From contig PHAN01000002.1 of NCBI GenBank assembly GCA_002841695.1, forward strand, positions 185,300-249,299: 64,000 nt of DNA. Direction: 5' to 3'. Position numbers and translations under genes: made by a program. The notes below the pieces were generated by a model. It had not been told where the DNA came from, did not search any database, and worked only from the letters and a program-made list of their open reading frames with translations. The DNA comes from Elusimicrobia bacterium HGW-Elusimicrobia-1. GTDB taxonomy: Bacteria; Elusimicrobiota; Endomicrobiia; PHAN01. How positions within the stretch are numbered: the stretch's first letter is position 1; each line of letters begins with the position of its first letter. Positions 9,151 to 20,020 of this stretch are shown here, one piece after another.

Positions 9151-10137
9151 GTGAAAAAAATATTTCTCGTAACCGGCGGCGCCGGCTTCATCGGATCGAA
9201 TATCGTCGAAGAACTGCTGAGGCGCGGACAAAGCGTGCGCGTGCTGGACAACTTCTGCACCGGAAACAAAGAAAATCTGGCTTTCGCCCTTGACGGCGGT
9301 TCAAAAATGCGCGGACAGCTTGAAGTCGTAGAAGGCGACATACGGGACAGAAAAGATCTATCGAAAGCCCTTAAAGGCGCGCACACGGTTCTTCATCAGG
9401 CCGCGCTGCGCTCGGTGCCACGTTCCGTCGACGATCCTTTCTCCACGAACGACGTCAACGTGGCCGGCACGCTGGAACTGCTGGCGGCCGCCCGCGCGGC
9501 GGGCGCCAGCCGGGTGGTGTACGCTTCGTCGTCGTCGGTCTACGGCGATTCGCGCGTCTTCCCGCAAAAAGAGACGCAAACGCCGTCGCCGCTTTCTCCT
9601 TATGCCGTAAGCAAACTTGCGGCGGAAAATTATTGCAGAATATTCGCAAAAACTTTCGGCCTGGAAACCGTCAGTTTGAGATACTTCAACGTTTTCGGGC
9701 CCCGACAGAATCCCGAGTCCAAGTACGCGGCCGTTGTCCCCAAGTTCATAGAAAGCGCCGCGAGGGGAATTCCTCTTGAGGTGCACGGCGACGGCAAGCA
9801 GTCGAGGGATTTCAGTTACGTCTCTAATGTGGTGGCCGCCAACCTTGCCGCCGCTGCCGCGCCTTCCTCGGTCGCCCGAAGCGGACCGGTATTCAACGTT
9901 GCCTGCGGCGAAACGCACTCTTTGTCCGAAATGATAAAGATTCTGGAAAAAATATTCGGCCGGCGCCTCGCCGTCCTACGCGCGCCGACCCGCGCCGGCG
10001 ACGTAAGGAAAACTCGGGCGGACATAAGCGCCGCAAAAGAACATCTGGGATACTCCCCGTCGGTGAGCTTTGAAAGCGGTATCGCAATGACTGTAAAATG
10101 GTATCTGGCGTCCCGCGAAAGGAGAATATCTAAATGA
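9151..10137 (+). CDS. UDP-N-acetylglucosamine 4-epimerase-like SDR (WbpP/GalE type)
   Basis: This extended SDR probably interconverts UDP-GlcNAc and UDP-GalNAc. The frame is open from 9016, but GTG 9151 is chosen because it directly precedes [16 protein letters not shown], the expected N-terminal strand and Rossmann motif, and it avoids overlap with rmlA. Catalytic motifs are YASSSSVYGD and SPYAVSKLAAE. The segment HQAALRSVPRSVDDP closely matches the WbpP branch of C4 epimerases. The product is 328 residues. Together with the dehydrogenase at 2749 it would complete UDP-GalNAcA synthesis. UDP-glucose 4-epimerase activity is the alternative. Confidence 0.82.
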   Translation: MKKIFLVTGGAGFIGSNIVEELLRRGQSVRVLDNFCTGNKENLAFALDGGSKMRGQLEVVEGDIRDRKDLSKALKGAHTVLHQAALRSVPRSVDDPFSTNDVNVAGTLELLAAARAAGASRVVYASSSSVYGDSRVFPQKETQTPSPLSPYAVSKLAAENYCRIFAKTFGLETVSLRYFNVFGPRQNPESKYAAVVPKFIESAARGIPLEVHGDGKQSRDFSYVSNVVAANLAAAAAPSSVARSGPVFNVACGETHSLSEMIKILEKIFGRRLAVLRAPTRAGDVRKTRADISAAKEHLGYSPSVSFESGIAMTVKWYLASRERRISK

Positions 10138-11147
10138 AACTGATAGTCACCGGCGGCGCCGGATTTATCGGTTCTAATTTCATAAGGATGCTTTTGAAGT
10201 CGGGGCGCGATTATAAAATTCTCAACTTCGACAAACTCACTTACGCGGGCAACCCCGACAATCTGCGCGACGTCGAACGCGCCCGCGGCTACGACTTTAT
10301 AAAAGCCGACATCTGCGAGAGTTCCCGCGTCCGACGGACGGTGTCGAAATTCAAACCCGACGCGATAATAAATTTCGCCGCCGAGACCCACGTGGACCGT
10401 TCCATAATGGGCGCCGGAGATTTTGTCAAGACCGATGTTTTCGGAACTTACACTCTGCTTGAAGCCGCGAAGGAATTCGCCGTGGGACGTTATATTCAGA
10501 TATCGACCGACGAGGTTTACGGCTCTATCGACCGGGGTTCATTCAGGGAGACCTCCGCCATTAGTCCCAACAGTCCTTACGCCGCATCCAAGGCCGCGGG
10601 CGATATGCTCTGCCGTTCGTATTTCGTGACATACGGCCTCAACGTAATAATAACCCGCTCGTCGAATAATTACGGGCCGTACCAGTATCCCGAAAAAGTC
10701 ATACCGCTTTTCATAACGAACGCGCTGGAAGACGCTCCGTTGCCGCTTTACGGCGACGGGAAAAACGTGCGCGACTGGATATACGTGGAGGACAACTGCC
10801 GCGCCATAGGGATAGTCCTGCGCAAAGGACGCGCCGGCGAGGTTTACAACATAGGCGGCGGCTCGGAAGTCGAAAACATAAAATTGGCCTCGAACATTCT
10901 TAAAATTCTCGGCAAGCCGGAGACGCTCGTTAAAAGAGTCGGCGACCGTCCGGGTCACGACCGCCGATATTCGCTGAACGCCTCTAAGACGGGGAAACTC
11001 GGATTCCGTCCGTCGACGGATTTTGCCGAGGGCCTTAAAAAAACCGTCGACTGGTACCGGAGCAACACGGCGTGGTGGAAAAAACTCAAGAACGCGGACT
11101 TCAAATCTTACTGCCGCAAGCAGTACGGAAAACTTTCTGACAAATGA
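10134..11147 (+). CDS. rmlB: dTDP-glucose 4,6-dehydratase
   Basis: RmlB converts dTDP-glucose to dTDP-4-keto-6-deoxyglucose, the branch point for rhamnose and many other 6-deoxysugars. The 337-residue protein has [25 protein letters not shown], the catalytic ISTDEVYG (T-D-E triad) and SPYAASKAAGD with Y-x3-K, then RSSNNYGPYQ and ERPGHDRRY-like GDRPGHDRRYSLN near the C-terminus. These are diagnostic for RmlB. The ATG overlaps the previous stop and rmlD overlaps its own stop, as in a classic rml operon. Confidence 0.95.
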   Translation: MKLIVTGGAGFIGSNFIRMLLKSGRDYKILNFDKLTYAGNPDNLRDVERARGYDFIKADICESSRVRRTVSKFKPDAIINFAAETHVDRSIMGAGDFVKTDVFGTYTLLEAAKEFAVGRYIQISTDEVYGSIDRGSFRETSAISPNSPYAASKAAGDMLCRSYFVTYGLNVIITRSSNNYGPYQYPEKVIPLFITNALEDAPLPLYGDGKNVRDWIYVEDNCRAIGIVLRKGRAGEVYNIGGGSEVENIKLASNILKILGKPETLVKRVGDRPGHDRRYSLNASKTGKLGFRPSTDFAEGLKKTVDWYRSNTAWWKKLKNADFKSYCRKQYGKLSDK

Positions 11148-12043
11148 AAATACTCATTACGGGAGTGTCCGGACTGCTGGGTTCCGAAATATATTCCCGC
11201 ATAAGCCGCAAGGATAACGCCGACGTTTTCGGCCTGAGCCGAAAACGTCCCGAAACAATGGATCCGGCTTTCCACATAGCCGCCGACATCGGCGATTTTC
11301 CGACGGTATATTCCAAAATCACCGCCATCAACCCCGACGTCGTTGTGCACGCGGCCGCAATGACCGGCGTTGACGATTGTCAGCGCAATCCTGATGCGGC
11401 CTACAGAATCAACGCCCTCGGCGCCAGAAATGTCGCCGAAGCGGCGCGGAGGTTCGACGCATATCTGATATCGATATCGACGGACTATGTTTTCGGCGCG
11501 CGTCCGCCCGAAAATCCCGACGGCTACGATGAAATGGAGCCGCCCGCGCCCGTGAACGTTTACGGCAAGTCCAAGCTTTGGGGCGAATATCTGACGCGAA
11601 CGACGGGGGCCATGCACTGCGTCGTAAGGACTTCGTGGGTTTTCGGATCGCGGCGCGCAAATTATGTTTCTGCCGCCGCGGACGCCGGGCGGGAGGTTTT
11701 CGCGGCGTCGGATATGAGCGCCTGTCCCACTTACACTGTCGACCTGGCCGAGGCCATTCGCCTGCTTGTAGACAGCGCGGAATACGGCGCGGCGCGCACG
11801 GGCGTATACCATTTGACCAATCAGGGCGCCGCTTCAAGATATGAAGTCGCGCTTTTCGTCGCCAAAACTCTCGGACTTCCGGTTAAGCGCGTCAAGAAAA
11901 TATCCGTGGCGGCGCTGGGACTTCCGGCGGCCAGACCCGCGTGCTCTTCTTTGAAAAGCCGCCTGTGGCCAGCCGAAGGATTCAAGCCGCTAAGGCCGTG
12001 GCGCGAGGCCGTGGCCGATTATCTCTCATCGAATATTACTTAA
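11144..12043 (+). CDS. rmlD: dTDP-4-dehydrorhamnose reductase
   Basis: RmlD reduces dTDP-4-keto-rhamnose to dTDP-L-rhamnose with NAD(P)H. The 299-residue protein has GVSGLLGSEI at the N-terminus, HAAAMTGVDDCQRNPDAAYRIN, the ISTDYVFGA segment and the catalytic Y-x3-K in VYGKSKLWGE. Its length and motif order match RmlD. It starts at an ATG overlapping the rmlB stop. No canonical rmlC lies beside it; the only RmlC-like protein in the window is at 23338, which differs from typical RmlC. Confidence 0.92.
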   Translation: MKILITGVSGLLGSEIYSRISRKDNADVFGLSRKRPETMDPAFHIAADIGDFPTVYSKITAINPDVVVHAAAMTGVDDCQRNPDAAYRINALGARNVAEAARRFDAYLISISTDYVFGARPPENPDGYDEMEPPAPVNVYGKSKLWGEYLTRTTGAMHCVVRTSWVFGSRRANYVSAAADAGREVFAASDMSACPTYTVDLAEAIRLLVDSAEYGAARTGVYHLTNQGAASRYEVALFVAKTLGLPVKRVKKISVAALGLPAARPACSSLKSRLWPAEGFKPLRPWREAVADYLSSNIT

Positions 12044-12061
12044 AAACGGGAGTGTAACACC

Positions 12062-13354
12062 TTGAAAAAAATATGCGTGATAGGAACCGGATATGTGGGG
12101 CTTGTTACCGGAGCGTGCATGTCCGAACTCGGACACAGCGTAATCTGCGTCGACAACGACGCCGCGAAAATCCGCGGGCTTAAAAAATTCATAATGCCCA
12201 TATACGAGCCGGGCCTAAAAGAACTCGTGGCGGCAAACGTCAGGCGCAAACGCCTGACATTTACCACGGATACCGCCGCCGCCGTCAAAAAATCCGAGGT
12301 GATATTCATAGCGGTGGGCACGCCACCCAGGGAAGACGGCTCCGCCGATTTGTCTTTCGTCGAAAAAGTGGCCGGAGACGTTGCGCGAGCGATGACTTCG
12401 TATAAACTCATCGTCGATAAATCCACCGTTCCCGTGGAAACGGGAGACCGCGTGGAAGAGACAGTCCGGCGGAATCTCAAAAAAAACATACCCTTCGACG
12501 TTGCGTCCAATCCCGAATTTTTGAGAGAGGGCTCGGCGGTAAAGGACACTTTCAAGACGGACAGAATTGTCGTGGGAGTCAGGTCCGCGCGGGCCGAAAA
12601 AATACTCAGGGAAGTTTACGCGCCCATAAAAGCTCCGATGCTGGTTACCGACATAAAAAGCGCGGAAATCATCAAGCATGCGTCCAATTCGTTTCTGGCC
12701 GCGAAAATATCTTTTATCAACGGCGTGGCCAACGTCTGCGAGCGCGTCGGAGCCGACATTAAGCAGGTTGCCGAGGGGATGGGGCTTGACAGACGAATCG
12801 GCAAGTCGTTCCTGAACGCGGGTATCGGCTTCGGAGGATTCTGTTTTCCCAAGGACGTCGAGGCGTTTATGTGGATATCGGGAAAACTCGGCTACGATTT
12901 CCCGATGCTTAAAGCCATAAAGACAATAAACGAGACGCAGAAAGCGCTTTTCGTCAAAAAAATCGAGGAGGCGCTCTGGATTATCAAAGACAAGACCATC
13001 GGAGTGCTGGGGCTCTCATTCAAGCCGAACACCGACGATATGAGGTTCGCCCCGTCGATAGACATAATAAAAACACTTCAAGCCGAAGGCGCCAAAATCA
13101 AGGCCTACGATCCCGTGTCGATGCCGAAAGCCCGCGGAATTTTAAAGAATGTGAAGTATTGTAAAAATCTTTACGAGACGGCCCGCGGCAGCGACTGTCT
13201 GGTAATACTGACGGAGTGGGACGATTTCGCGGCGATGGACTTGTCTCGCATAAAGAAACTGCTCAAACACCCCATAATTCTCGACGGGCGCAATATGTTC
13301 GAGCCCGCCAAAATGAAAAAACTCGGCTTCGTTTACACCGGAGTGGGAAGATAA
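12062..13354 (+). CDS. ugd: UDP-glucose 6-dehydrogenase
   Basis: Ugd oxidises UDP-glucose to UDP-glucuronate with two NAD+. The 430-residue protein has VIGTGYVGLVTGACMSELGH at the N-terminus, SNPEFLREGSAV in the centre, and the catalytic cysteine C261 in GIGFGGFCFPKDVEAF. The C-terminal domain has GLSFKPNTDDMRFAPS. Start is TTG 12062, preceded by a GGGAG Shine-Dalgarno sequence. Its product is the substrate of the decarboxylase at 13568, though a new promoter appears to lie between the two genes. Confidence 0.94.
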   Translation: MKKICVIGTGYVGLVTGACMSELGHSVICVDNDAAKIRGLKKFIMPIYEPGLKELVAANVRRKRLTFTTDTAAAVKKSEVIFIAVGTPPREDGSADLSFVEKVAGDVARAMTSYKLIVDKSTVPVETGDRVEETVRRNLKKNIPFDVASNPEFLREGSAVKDTFKTDRIVVGVRSARAEKILREVYAPIKAPMLVTDIKSAEIIKHASNSFLAAKISFINGVANVCERVGADIKQVAEGMGLDRRIGKSFLNAGIGFGGFCFPKDVEAFMWISGKLGYDFPMLKAIKTINETQKALFVKKIEEALWIIKDKTIGVLGLSFKPNTDDMRFAPSIDIIKTLQAEGAKIKAYDPVSMPKARGILKNVKYCKNLYETARGSDCLVILTEWDDFAAMDLSRIKKLLKHPIILDGRNMFEPAKMKKLGFVYTGVGR

Positions 13355-13411
13355 AAAGCGGATGCGGCGGCCGACGGATGGAGTGCATTCATAAGCGTTC
13401 TGCGCCGAATA

Positions 13412-13420
13412 TGATATAAT
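13412..13420 (+). promoter_or_regulatory. Candidate extended -10 promoter upstream of uxs
   Basis: TGATATAAT contains a perfect TATAAT (13415-13420) preceded by TG-N, the extended -10 form that can work without a good -35 box. No good -35 is visible 16-18 bases upstream. It lies in a 213-base gap between ugd and the UDP-xylose synthase gene and would give a leader of about 140 bases. Confidence 0.5.
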
Positions 13421-13451
13421 ATCTGTTCGGTTTTACCGTCTGATTCCGCGA

Positions 13452-13498
13452 TTTTGCGCACGGGCGCGCAAAAAACGCTTTGTGAGCTCTCAAAGACC
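13452..13498 (+). promoter_or_regulatory. Two consecutive leader hairpins before the UDP-xylose synthase gene
   Basis: TTTTGCGC (13452-13459) pairs perfectly with GCGCAAAA (13466-13473) across a 6-base loop. Immediately after it, CTTTGTGAG and CTCTCAAAG can form a second stem with one mismatch. Both would be in the untranslated leader of the downstream operon if the promoter at 13412 is used. The first is followed by A residues, not T, so it is not a standard terminator. Function is unknown; mRNA stability or attenuation-type control is possible. Confidence 0.35.
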
Positions 13499-13567
13499 GG
13501 ATTTAATTATCAAATGAATACCAAGAAACGCTCCATCGGGGTATCTCCTCCGTCGAACAAGGGCAGT

Positions 13568-14503
13568 ATGCGAGTCCTTATAACCGGCGGCGCCGGTTTT
13601 ATAGGCAGCCACCTGTGCGACTATTTTATATCGAAGAAACACTCCGTAATCGCGCTTGACAACCTCATCACCGGATCCCTTAGAAACATAGAACATCTAT
13701 TCGGCCATCCGCAGTTTAACTTCGTAAAACACGACGTAACAAACTATATTCACGTGGGCGGAAAAATAGACGCGGTTCTTCACTTCGCCTCGCCGGCAAG
13801 CCCGATAGATTATCTTAAATATCCGATACCGACTCTGAAAGTGGGGGCGCTGGGAACGCACAAAGCGCTGGGCTTGGCAAAAGAAAAAAACGCCATGTTC
13901 ATGCTGGCGTCCACATCCGAAGTTTACGGCGACCCTCTTGAGTCGCCTCAGAAAGAATCCTACTGGGGAAACGTCAATCCCATCGGCCCGAGGGGAGTTT
14001 ACGACGAGGCCAAACGTTTCGCGGAAGCTATGACTATGGCCTACCGCCGCTATCACGGGCTGGATACAAGGATAGTGCGGATATTCAACACTTACGGGCC
14101 GCGTATGCGCCTGGCCGACGGCAGAGTGGTTCCGAACTTCATTTATCAGGCGCTTCACAACAAACCTCTTACGGTATACGGGAACGGAAAGCAAACCAGA
14201 AGTTTTTGCTATGTTTCAGATCTGGTCGCGGGCATCTACGGACTTCTGCTGTCCGGAATACACGAACCCCTCAATCTGGGGAATCCCGAAGAAAGAACCA
14301 TAAATGATTTCGCGAAACTGATTTTAAAGCTTACCGGATCCGGCAGCAAAATAGTACGCCGGCCGCTTCCGGTCGACGATCCCAAGGTCAGGTGTCCGGA
14401 TATATCAAGGGCAAAAAAGAATCTTGGCTGGAAACCCGAGGTCGATTTGCCGGTCGGCATCAAAAAAACGATTAACTTTTTGGATATGCACAGGGAGGCA
14501 TAA
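13568..14503 (+). CDS. uxs: UDP-glucuronate decarboxylase (UDP-xylose synthase)
   Basis: UXS decarboxylates UDP-glucuronate to UDP-xylose through a 4-keto intermediate. The protein from ATG 13568 is 311 residues, beginning [19 protein letters not shown] as in other UXS proteins. ATG 13514 (18 residues longer) is in frame, but AAGGGCAGT before 13568 is the better ribosome site. Diagnostic motifs are [40 protein letters not shown], and YDEAKRFAE with Y-x3-K. The substrate comes from Ugd just upstream. It opens the operon running into the nonulosonate genes. Confidence 0.92.
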   Translation: MRVLITGGAGFIGSHLCDYFISKKHSVIALDNLITGSLRNIEHLFGHPQFNFVKHDVTNYIHVGGKIDAVLHFASPASPIDYLKYPIPTLKVGALGTHKALGLAKEKNAMFMLASTSEVYGDPLESPQKESYWGNVNPIGPRGVYDEAKRFAEAMTMAYRRYHGLDTRIVRIFNTYGPRMRLADGRVVPNFIYQALHNKPLTVYGNGKQTRSFCYVSDLVAGIYGLLLSGIHEPLNLGNPEERTINDFAKLILKLTGSGSKIVRRPLPVDDPKVRCPDISRAKKNLGWKPEVDLPVGIKKTINFLDMHREA

Positions 14504-14506
14504 AAT

Positions 14507-16166
<1,660 letters not shown>

Positions 16167-16170
16167 AATC

Positions 16171-17205
16171 ATGAGTTCTTTCGTCATAGGTAAACGCACT
16201 GTAGGCGATGGTCAAATTCCCCTTGTGATTGCGGAGGTGGGCATTAATCACGAGGGCGATTTATCGAAGGCCATGCAGATGGTGGACGATGCCGCCGTAG
16301 CCGGCTGCGAGTGTATAAAATTTCAGTCCCACATAATCGAAGACGAAATGATCCCCAACAATGTTATCCCGGGGAACGCCTCTGAGTCCATATGGAAAAT
16401 CATGGACAGGTGCAAACTGACGGAGTCCGAAGAGAAAAAACTGAAAAATTATACCGAATCCAAAGGTATGATGTTTCTGTCAACACCCTTTTCCAGGGCA
16501 GCGGCTGACCGACTTGAAAAAATGGGGGTGACCGCTTACAAGATCGGTTCAGGCGAGTGCAATAATTATCCCTTAATAGAGCATATCGCCGCGTTCGGGA
16601 AACCGGTGATATTAAGTACCGGGATGAACGACATAAATTCCATTCGCATAAGTGTTGACATCCTTCGGAAGCATAAAGTGCCGTATGCGCTCCTGCACTG
16701 CACTTCTATATATCCGACTCCCTACGAGAAGGTGCGACTCGGCGCTCTGCTCGATCTGAAGAACAATTTTCCGAATGTCCCTGTGGGTTTGAGCGACCAT
16801 TCCATCGGGAATTACACCTGTTTTGCCGCGGTGGCGCTGGGGGCGGCCATCCTTGAAAAACATTTTACTTCAAGCGCCGCATGGCCGGGTCCTGATATCC
16901 CCATATCCCTGACTCCTCCCGAGCTATCGGACCTTATCCGCGGCAGTCGCGCGATTTATGCGGCTATGGGCGGCGAAAAAAAGATTTTGAAGGAGGAGCG
17001 GCCTACTATCGACTTTGCATATGCGTGCGTAGTCGCCATAAGGGATATAAAGCCCGGGGAAGTATTTACTCCGCGGAACATATGGGTCAAGCGCCCCGGA
17101 ACGGGGGAGATTAAGGCGCTTCATTTTCAAAATATTCTCGGCAAAAGCGCGACACGCGAGATCGAAAAGAATGCCCAGTTGAAATGGGACGACATAAATG
17201 AGTAA
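16171..17205 (+). CDS. neuB: N-acetylneuraminate/nonulosonate synthase (NeuB family)
   Basis: NeuB condenses phosphoenolpyruvate with an N-acetylated mannosamine-type hexose to form a nine-carbon sialic-type acid. The ATG at 16171 is chosen because it immediately precedes the conserved start (IGKRTVGDGQIPLVIAEVGINHEG) and avoids overlap. The frame is open from 16105. The 344-residue protein has the TIM-barrel motifs IKFQSHI, STPFSRAAADRLE, YKIGSGE, LSDHS and EKHFT, then a C-terminal antifreeze-like SAF domain (about residues 285-340). NeuC and NeuA follow directly, so the pathway is complete in three genes. Sialic, legionaminic or a related acid cannot be separated from sequence alone. Confidence 0.92.
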   Translation: MSSFVIGKRTVGDGQIPLVIAEVGINHEGDLSKAMQMVDDAAVAGCECIKFQSHIIEDEMIPNNVIPGNASESIWKIMDRCKLTESEEKKLKNYTESKGMMFLSTPFSRAAADRLEKMGVTAYKIGSGECNNYPLIEHIAAFGKPVILSTGMNDINSIRISVDILRKHKVPYALLHCTSIYPTPYEKVRLGALLDLKNNFPNVPVGLSDHSIGNYTCFAAVALGAAILEKHFTSSAAWPGPDIPISLTPPELSDLIRGSRAIYAAMGGEKKILKEERPTIDFAYACVVAIRDIKPGEVFTPRNIWVKRPGTGEIKALHFQNILGKSATREIEKNAQLKWDDINE

Positions 17206-18331
17206 AAAAATATTATTCTTGACCGGAACAAGGGCCGACTTCGGAAAGATAAAACCTCTGGCCAAAGCTCTTGAAAAGCAAAAACAATTCGCGGTTCATA
17301 TGTTTGTCACAGGCATGCATATGTTGCCGCGATACGGATATACCGGCGAAGAGGTTCGCAAAAGCGGTTTTAAAAATATTTACTACTTTATAAATCAACG
17401 TTTGAACGATACGCTGGATACGATACTTTCCAACACAATAATCGGGTTGGGCAATTATCTTACTTTATTGAAGCCGGATATGATCATTGTACACGGCGAC
17501 AGGGTAGAAGCGCTGGCCGGAGCAATAACCGGCGCATTGAATAATTTTTTAGTCGCGCACATAGAGGGCGGCGAGGTTTCCGGCACCATAGACGAGTCAA
17601 TTCGTCATTCCGTCTCCAAATTGGCGCATATACATTTTGTATCCAATCAGGTGGCCGGTAAACGTTTATTGCGCATGGGGGAAAATAAAGAAAATATTTT
17701 TGTTATAGGATCTCCGGACGTCGATTTGATGTTATCGCCGGGGCTCCCTTCCATAGACGAAGTAAAAAAATATTACGATATCCCTTTCCGCGATAACTAT
17801 TCCATCCTCATATACCACCCGGTTGTCACGAAAATTCACGATATAATGCATAATTTCAAACAAGTTATGCAATCAGTGAGTGAATCCGCTAAAAACTATG
17901 TGGTCATTTATCCAAATAACGACCCGGGCGGCAATATAATAATAGAAGAATTGGCGTTATACGCCTCTAATCCCCGCATAAAAATATTTCCTTCCATAAG
18001 GTTTGAATACTTTTTGACGCTCTTGAAAAATTGCGAGTTCATAATAGGCAATTCCAGCGCGGGCATAAGAGAAGCCCCCATATATGGAGTGCCGACGATA
18101 AATCTGGGCACTCGTCAGACCGGAAGATTTAAGCACGATACCATAATCAATATCAACGAATCGAAAACGGATATTCTTAAGGCCATAGGCCAAATTAAGA
18201 AGATGATAAAGAAGCCGTCATATCACTTCGGAACGGGTAAAAGCACCGACAAATTTCTTGCCACAATGAAAAATGCGAGCATCTGGAAAATCGAATTGCA
18301 AAAATATTTTATCGACCTGAATAATTACTGA
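17198..18331 (+). CDS. neuC: UDP-N-acetylglucosamine 2-epimerase, hydrolysing (NeuC family)
   Basis: NeuC-type enzymes hydrolyse UDP-GlcNAc (or a diacetylbacillosamine nucleotide) with C2 epimerisation, releasing the mannosamine sugar used by NeuB. The 377-residue protein has LTGTRADFGKIKPLAKAL at the N-terminus, VHGDRVEALAGA, HIEGGEVSGTIDESIRHSVSKLAHIHF (the core epimerase signature) and GNSSAGIREAP in the C-terminal domain. Start ATG 17198 overlaps the end of neuB by 8 bases. UDP-GlcNAc or the GDP/UDP-bacillosamine form are both possible substrates. No LegB/PglF-type soluble dehydratase lies adjacent, which favours the simple sialic-acid route. Confidence 0.9.
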   Translation: MSKKILFLTGTRADFGKIKPLAKALEKQKQFAVHMFVTGMHMLPRYGYTGEEVRKSGFKNIYYFINQRLNDTLDTILSNTIIGLGNYLTLLKPDMIIVHGDRVEALAGAITGALNNFLVAHIEGGEVSGTIDESIRHSVSKLAHIHFVSNQVAGKRLLRMGENKENIFVIGSPDVDLMLSPGLPSIDEVKKYYDIPFRDNYSILIYHPVVTKIHDIMHNFKQVMQSVSESAKNYVVIYPNNDPGGNIIIEELALYASNPRIKIFPSIRFEYFLTLLKNCEFIIGNSSAGIREAPIYGVPTINLGTRQTGRFKHDTIININESKTDILKAIGQIKKMIKKPSYHFGTGKSTDKFLATMKNASIWKIELQKYFIDLNNY

Positions 18332-18338
18332 TATCACT

Positions 18339-19043
18339 GTGTATAAAAACCAAAGAATACTGGGTATAATTCCCGCAAGAGGGGGGAGCAAAGGCCTGCC
18401 GCGCAAGAACATACGGGTTATGGGCGGCAAACCGCTTCTGGTCTGGACGATAGAACAAGGGGCGCGAAGCAAATATTTGGATAGAATCATAGTTTCAACG
18501 GACGATAAAAAAATTGCTCGCGTAGCCGCGCGGCACGGCGCCGATGTGCCCTTTATAAGACCGGCGCGCTTATCCACTTCCCGCGCAAAATCCATAGATG
18601 TAGTTTTGCATTTGCTAAACCGGCTTGTGAAACGCGGTGAAAATTACGATGTCCTCGTGCTTCTTCAACCCACCTCGCCTCTTAGAAAAACCGGCGATAT
18701 AGATAAAGCTTTGCGGCTTATGGACTTAAAGGGCGCGGATTCCGTGGTATCAGTATGCGAAACCGAACATCACCCTTACTGGCAAAACACTTTACCGCCC
18801 GACGGCAATATGAAGGGTTTCGTAAGGAAGAAGTATATCAATCGCAATAGGCAGGAATTCCCGAAGTATTACCGCCTGAACGGAGCTTTGTTCGCGGCGC
18901 GCGTCGGCTATATCAGAAAACATAAAAACTTTTTCGGCCCGCGCTGTTATGCGTATATTATGCCCAAAGAAAGATCCGTGGACATAGACACGGCTCTGGA
19001 TTTTGGATTCGCCGAATATCTGATGAAAAGAAAGAAGTTATGA
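18339..19043 (+). CDS. neuA: CMP-nonulosonate (N-acetylneuraminate) cytidylyltransferase
   Basis: NeuA activates the nonulosonic acid with CTP to give the CMP-sugar donor. The 234-residue protein has the hallmark IPARGGSKGLPRKNIR near the N-terminus, then GKPLLVWTIEQ, VSTDDKKIA, LLQPTSPLR and the metal-binding VDIDTALDFGFAE at the C-terminus. Start is GTG 18339, seven bases after neuC. It overlaps the next gene by 4 bases (ATGA). With NeuB and NeuC this is a complete route to a CMP-sialic-type donor, presumably used by a sialyltransferase such as the candidate at 29880. Confidence 0.92.
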   Translation: MYKNQRILGIIPARGGSKGLPRKNIRVMGGKPLLVWTIEQGARSKYLDRIIVSTDDKKIARVAARHGADVPFIRPARLSTSRAKSIDVVLHLLNRLVKRGENYDVLVLLQPTSPLRKTGDIDKALRLMDLKGADSVVSVCETEHHPYWQNTLPPDGNMKGFVRKKYINRNRQEFPKYYRLNGALFAARVGYIRKHKNFFGPRCYAYIMPKERSVDIDTALDFGFAEYLMKRKKL

Positions 19044-20020
19044 AACATATAGTTGTCATAGGCGCCGGACAAATAGGCGGCAGGCATCTGCAAGGTCTGT
19101 CAAAATTGGCAATGCCCGCCGCCATAAGCGTGTTAGACCCCTCCGGGGATTCGCTGCGTATCGCCGCGGAACGGTTCAAAGAAGCGGGCAACGCTCCTCA
19201 AATCTCCGGGGTTTCATTTCACAAAAATCTATCCGGACTTGAAAACGAAATAGATTTGGCCATAATCGCCACAAACGCGGATGTCAGGGCCGAGATTACG
19301 AAAGAACTGGTAACCTCCAAAAAGGTTAAAAATATAGTTTTTGAAAAAGTTGTTTTCCAGAAACTCTCCGACTTTGCGGAAATCCTCGATATTTTAGAAC
19401 GGAAGGGAATTAAAAGCTGGGTGAATTGCCCGCGCAGATATTATCCGTTCTACAGAGATTTTCAAAAAGACCCGGCGGCGGACGGCCCCAAAGTTATCAC
19501 CGTTGTCGGAGGGAATTGGGGGCTCGCGTGCAACTCTGTCCATTATATGGATTTGGCCGCTTTCCTGGGCGGAACCGCCGTATGCGAAGTCGACGCGTCG
19601 CATCTGGATAAGGGCTTTGTCGAGAGCAAGAGAAAGGGGTTCAAAGAAGTCAACGGAACCCTGTTTGTTTCTTTCGCCAACGGAGATAAATTGATATTGT
19701 GCTCTCAGGCGTGGAAGGCATCCCCGCCTGTAATCGGCATTGTGGGCGAAAATGTCCGCTTTATAATAGACGAAAGTGCCGGTGGGGGATATTACGACCG
19801 GCGAGGCGCCGATAGCAGCCAATGGCATCCGGTTCCTTGCAAGCCGCTTCTTCAAAGCGAACTTACCGCCGTTATCGCCCGTGACATATTGAGCGCCGGG
19901 CGCTGTCATTTGAGCGATTTGAGCGATTCGGCAGCGTTGCACGCGCCGCTTTTGAATGCTCTATCCGAACATATGGAAACCGCCGCCGGCCAAAAAATGG
20001 AAAGGTGTCCTATTACATGA
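19040..20020 (+). CDS. Gfo/Idh/MocA-family oxidoreductase, first copy
   Basis: Members use NAD(P) to oxidise or reduce sugar hydroxyls. The 326-residue protein begins KHIVVIGAGQIGGRHLQGL, a clear Rossmann motif. The usual catalytic E-K-P motif appears as EKV (in NIVFEKVVFQKL), and the NRR segment as CPRRYYPFY, so both sites are altered compared with the second copy. It directly follows neuA with an ATGA overlap. Such genes occur in nonulosonate loci, where they are thought to modify the sugar or its precursor. Substrate is unknown. Confidence 0.75.
   Translation: MKHIVVIGAGQIGGRHLQGLSKLAMPAAISVLDPSGDSLRIAAERFKEAGNAPQISGVSFHKNLSGLENEIDLAIIATNADVRAEITKELVTSKKVKNIVFEKVVFQKLSDFAEILDILERKGIKSWVNCPRRYYPFYRDFQKDPAADGPKVITVVGGNWGLACNSVHYMDLAAFLGGTAVCEVDASHLDKGFVESKRKGFKEVNGTLFVSFANGDKLILCSQAWKASPPVIGIVGENVRFIIDESAGGGYYDRRGADSSQWHPVPCKPLLQSELTAVIARDILSAGRCHLSDLSDSAALHAPLLNALSEHMETAAGQKMERCPIT

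Noticed and set aside
8043..9386. 447-residue minus-strand open frame
   Set aside because: It is antisense to rmlA and the WbpP-like gene, whose families are clear; the composition (H, R and F rich) is that of a shadow frame.
13355..13567. ops/JUMPstart element before the polysaccharide operon
   Set aside because: I looked for GGCGGTAG-type sequence in the leader and did not find it.
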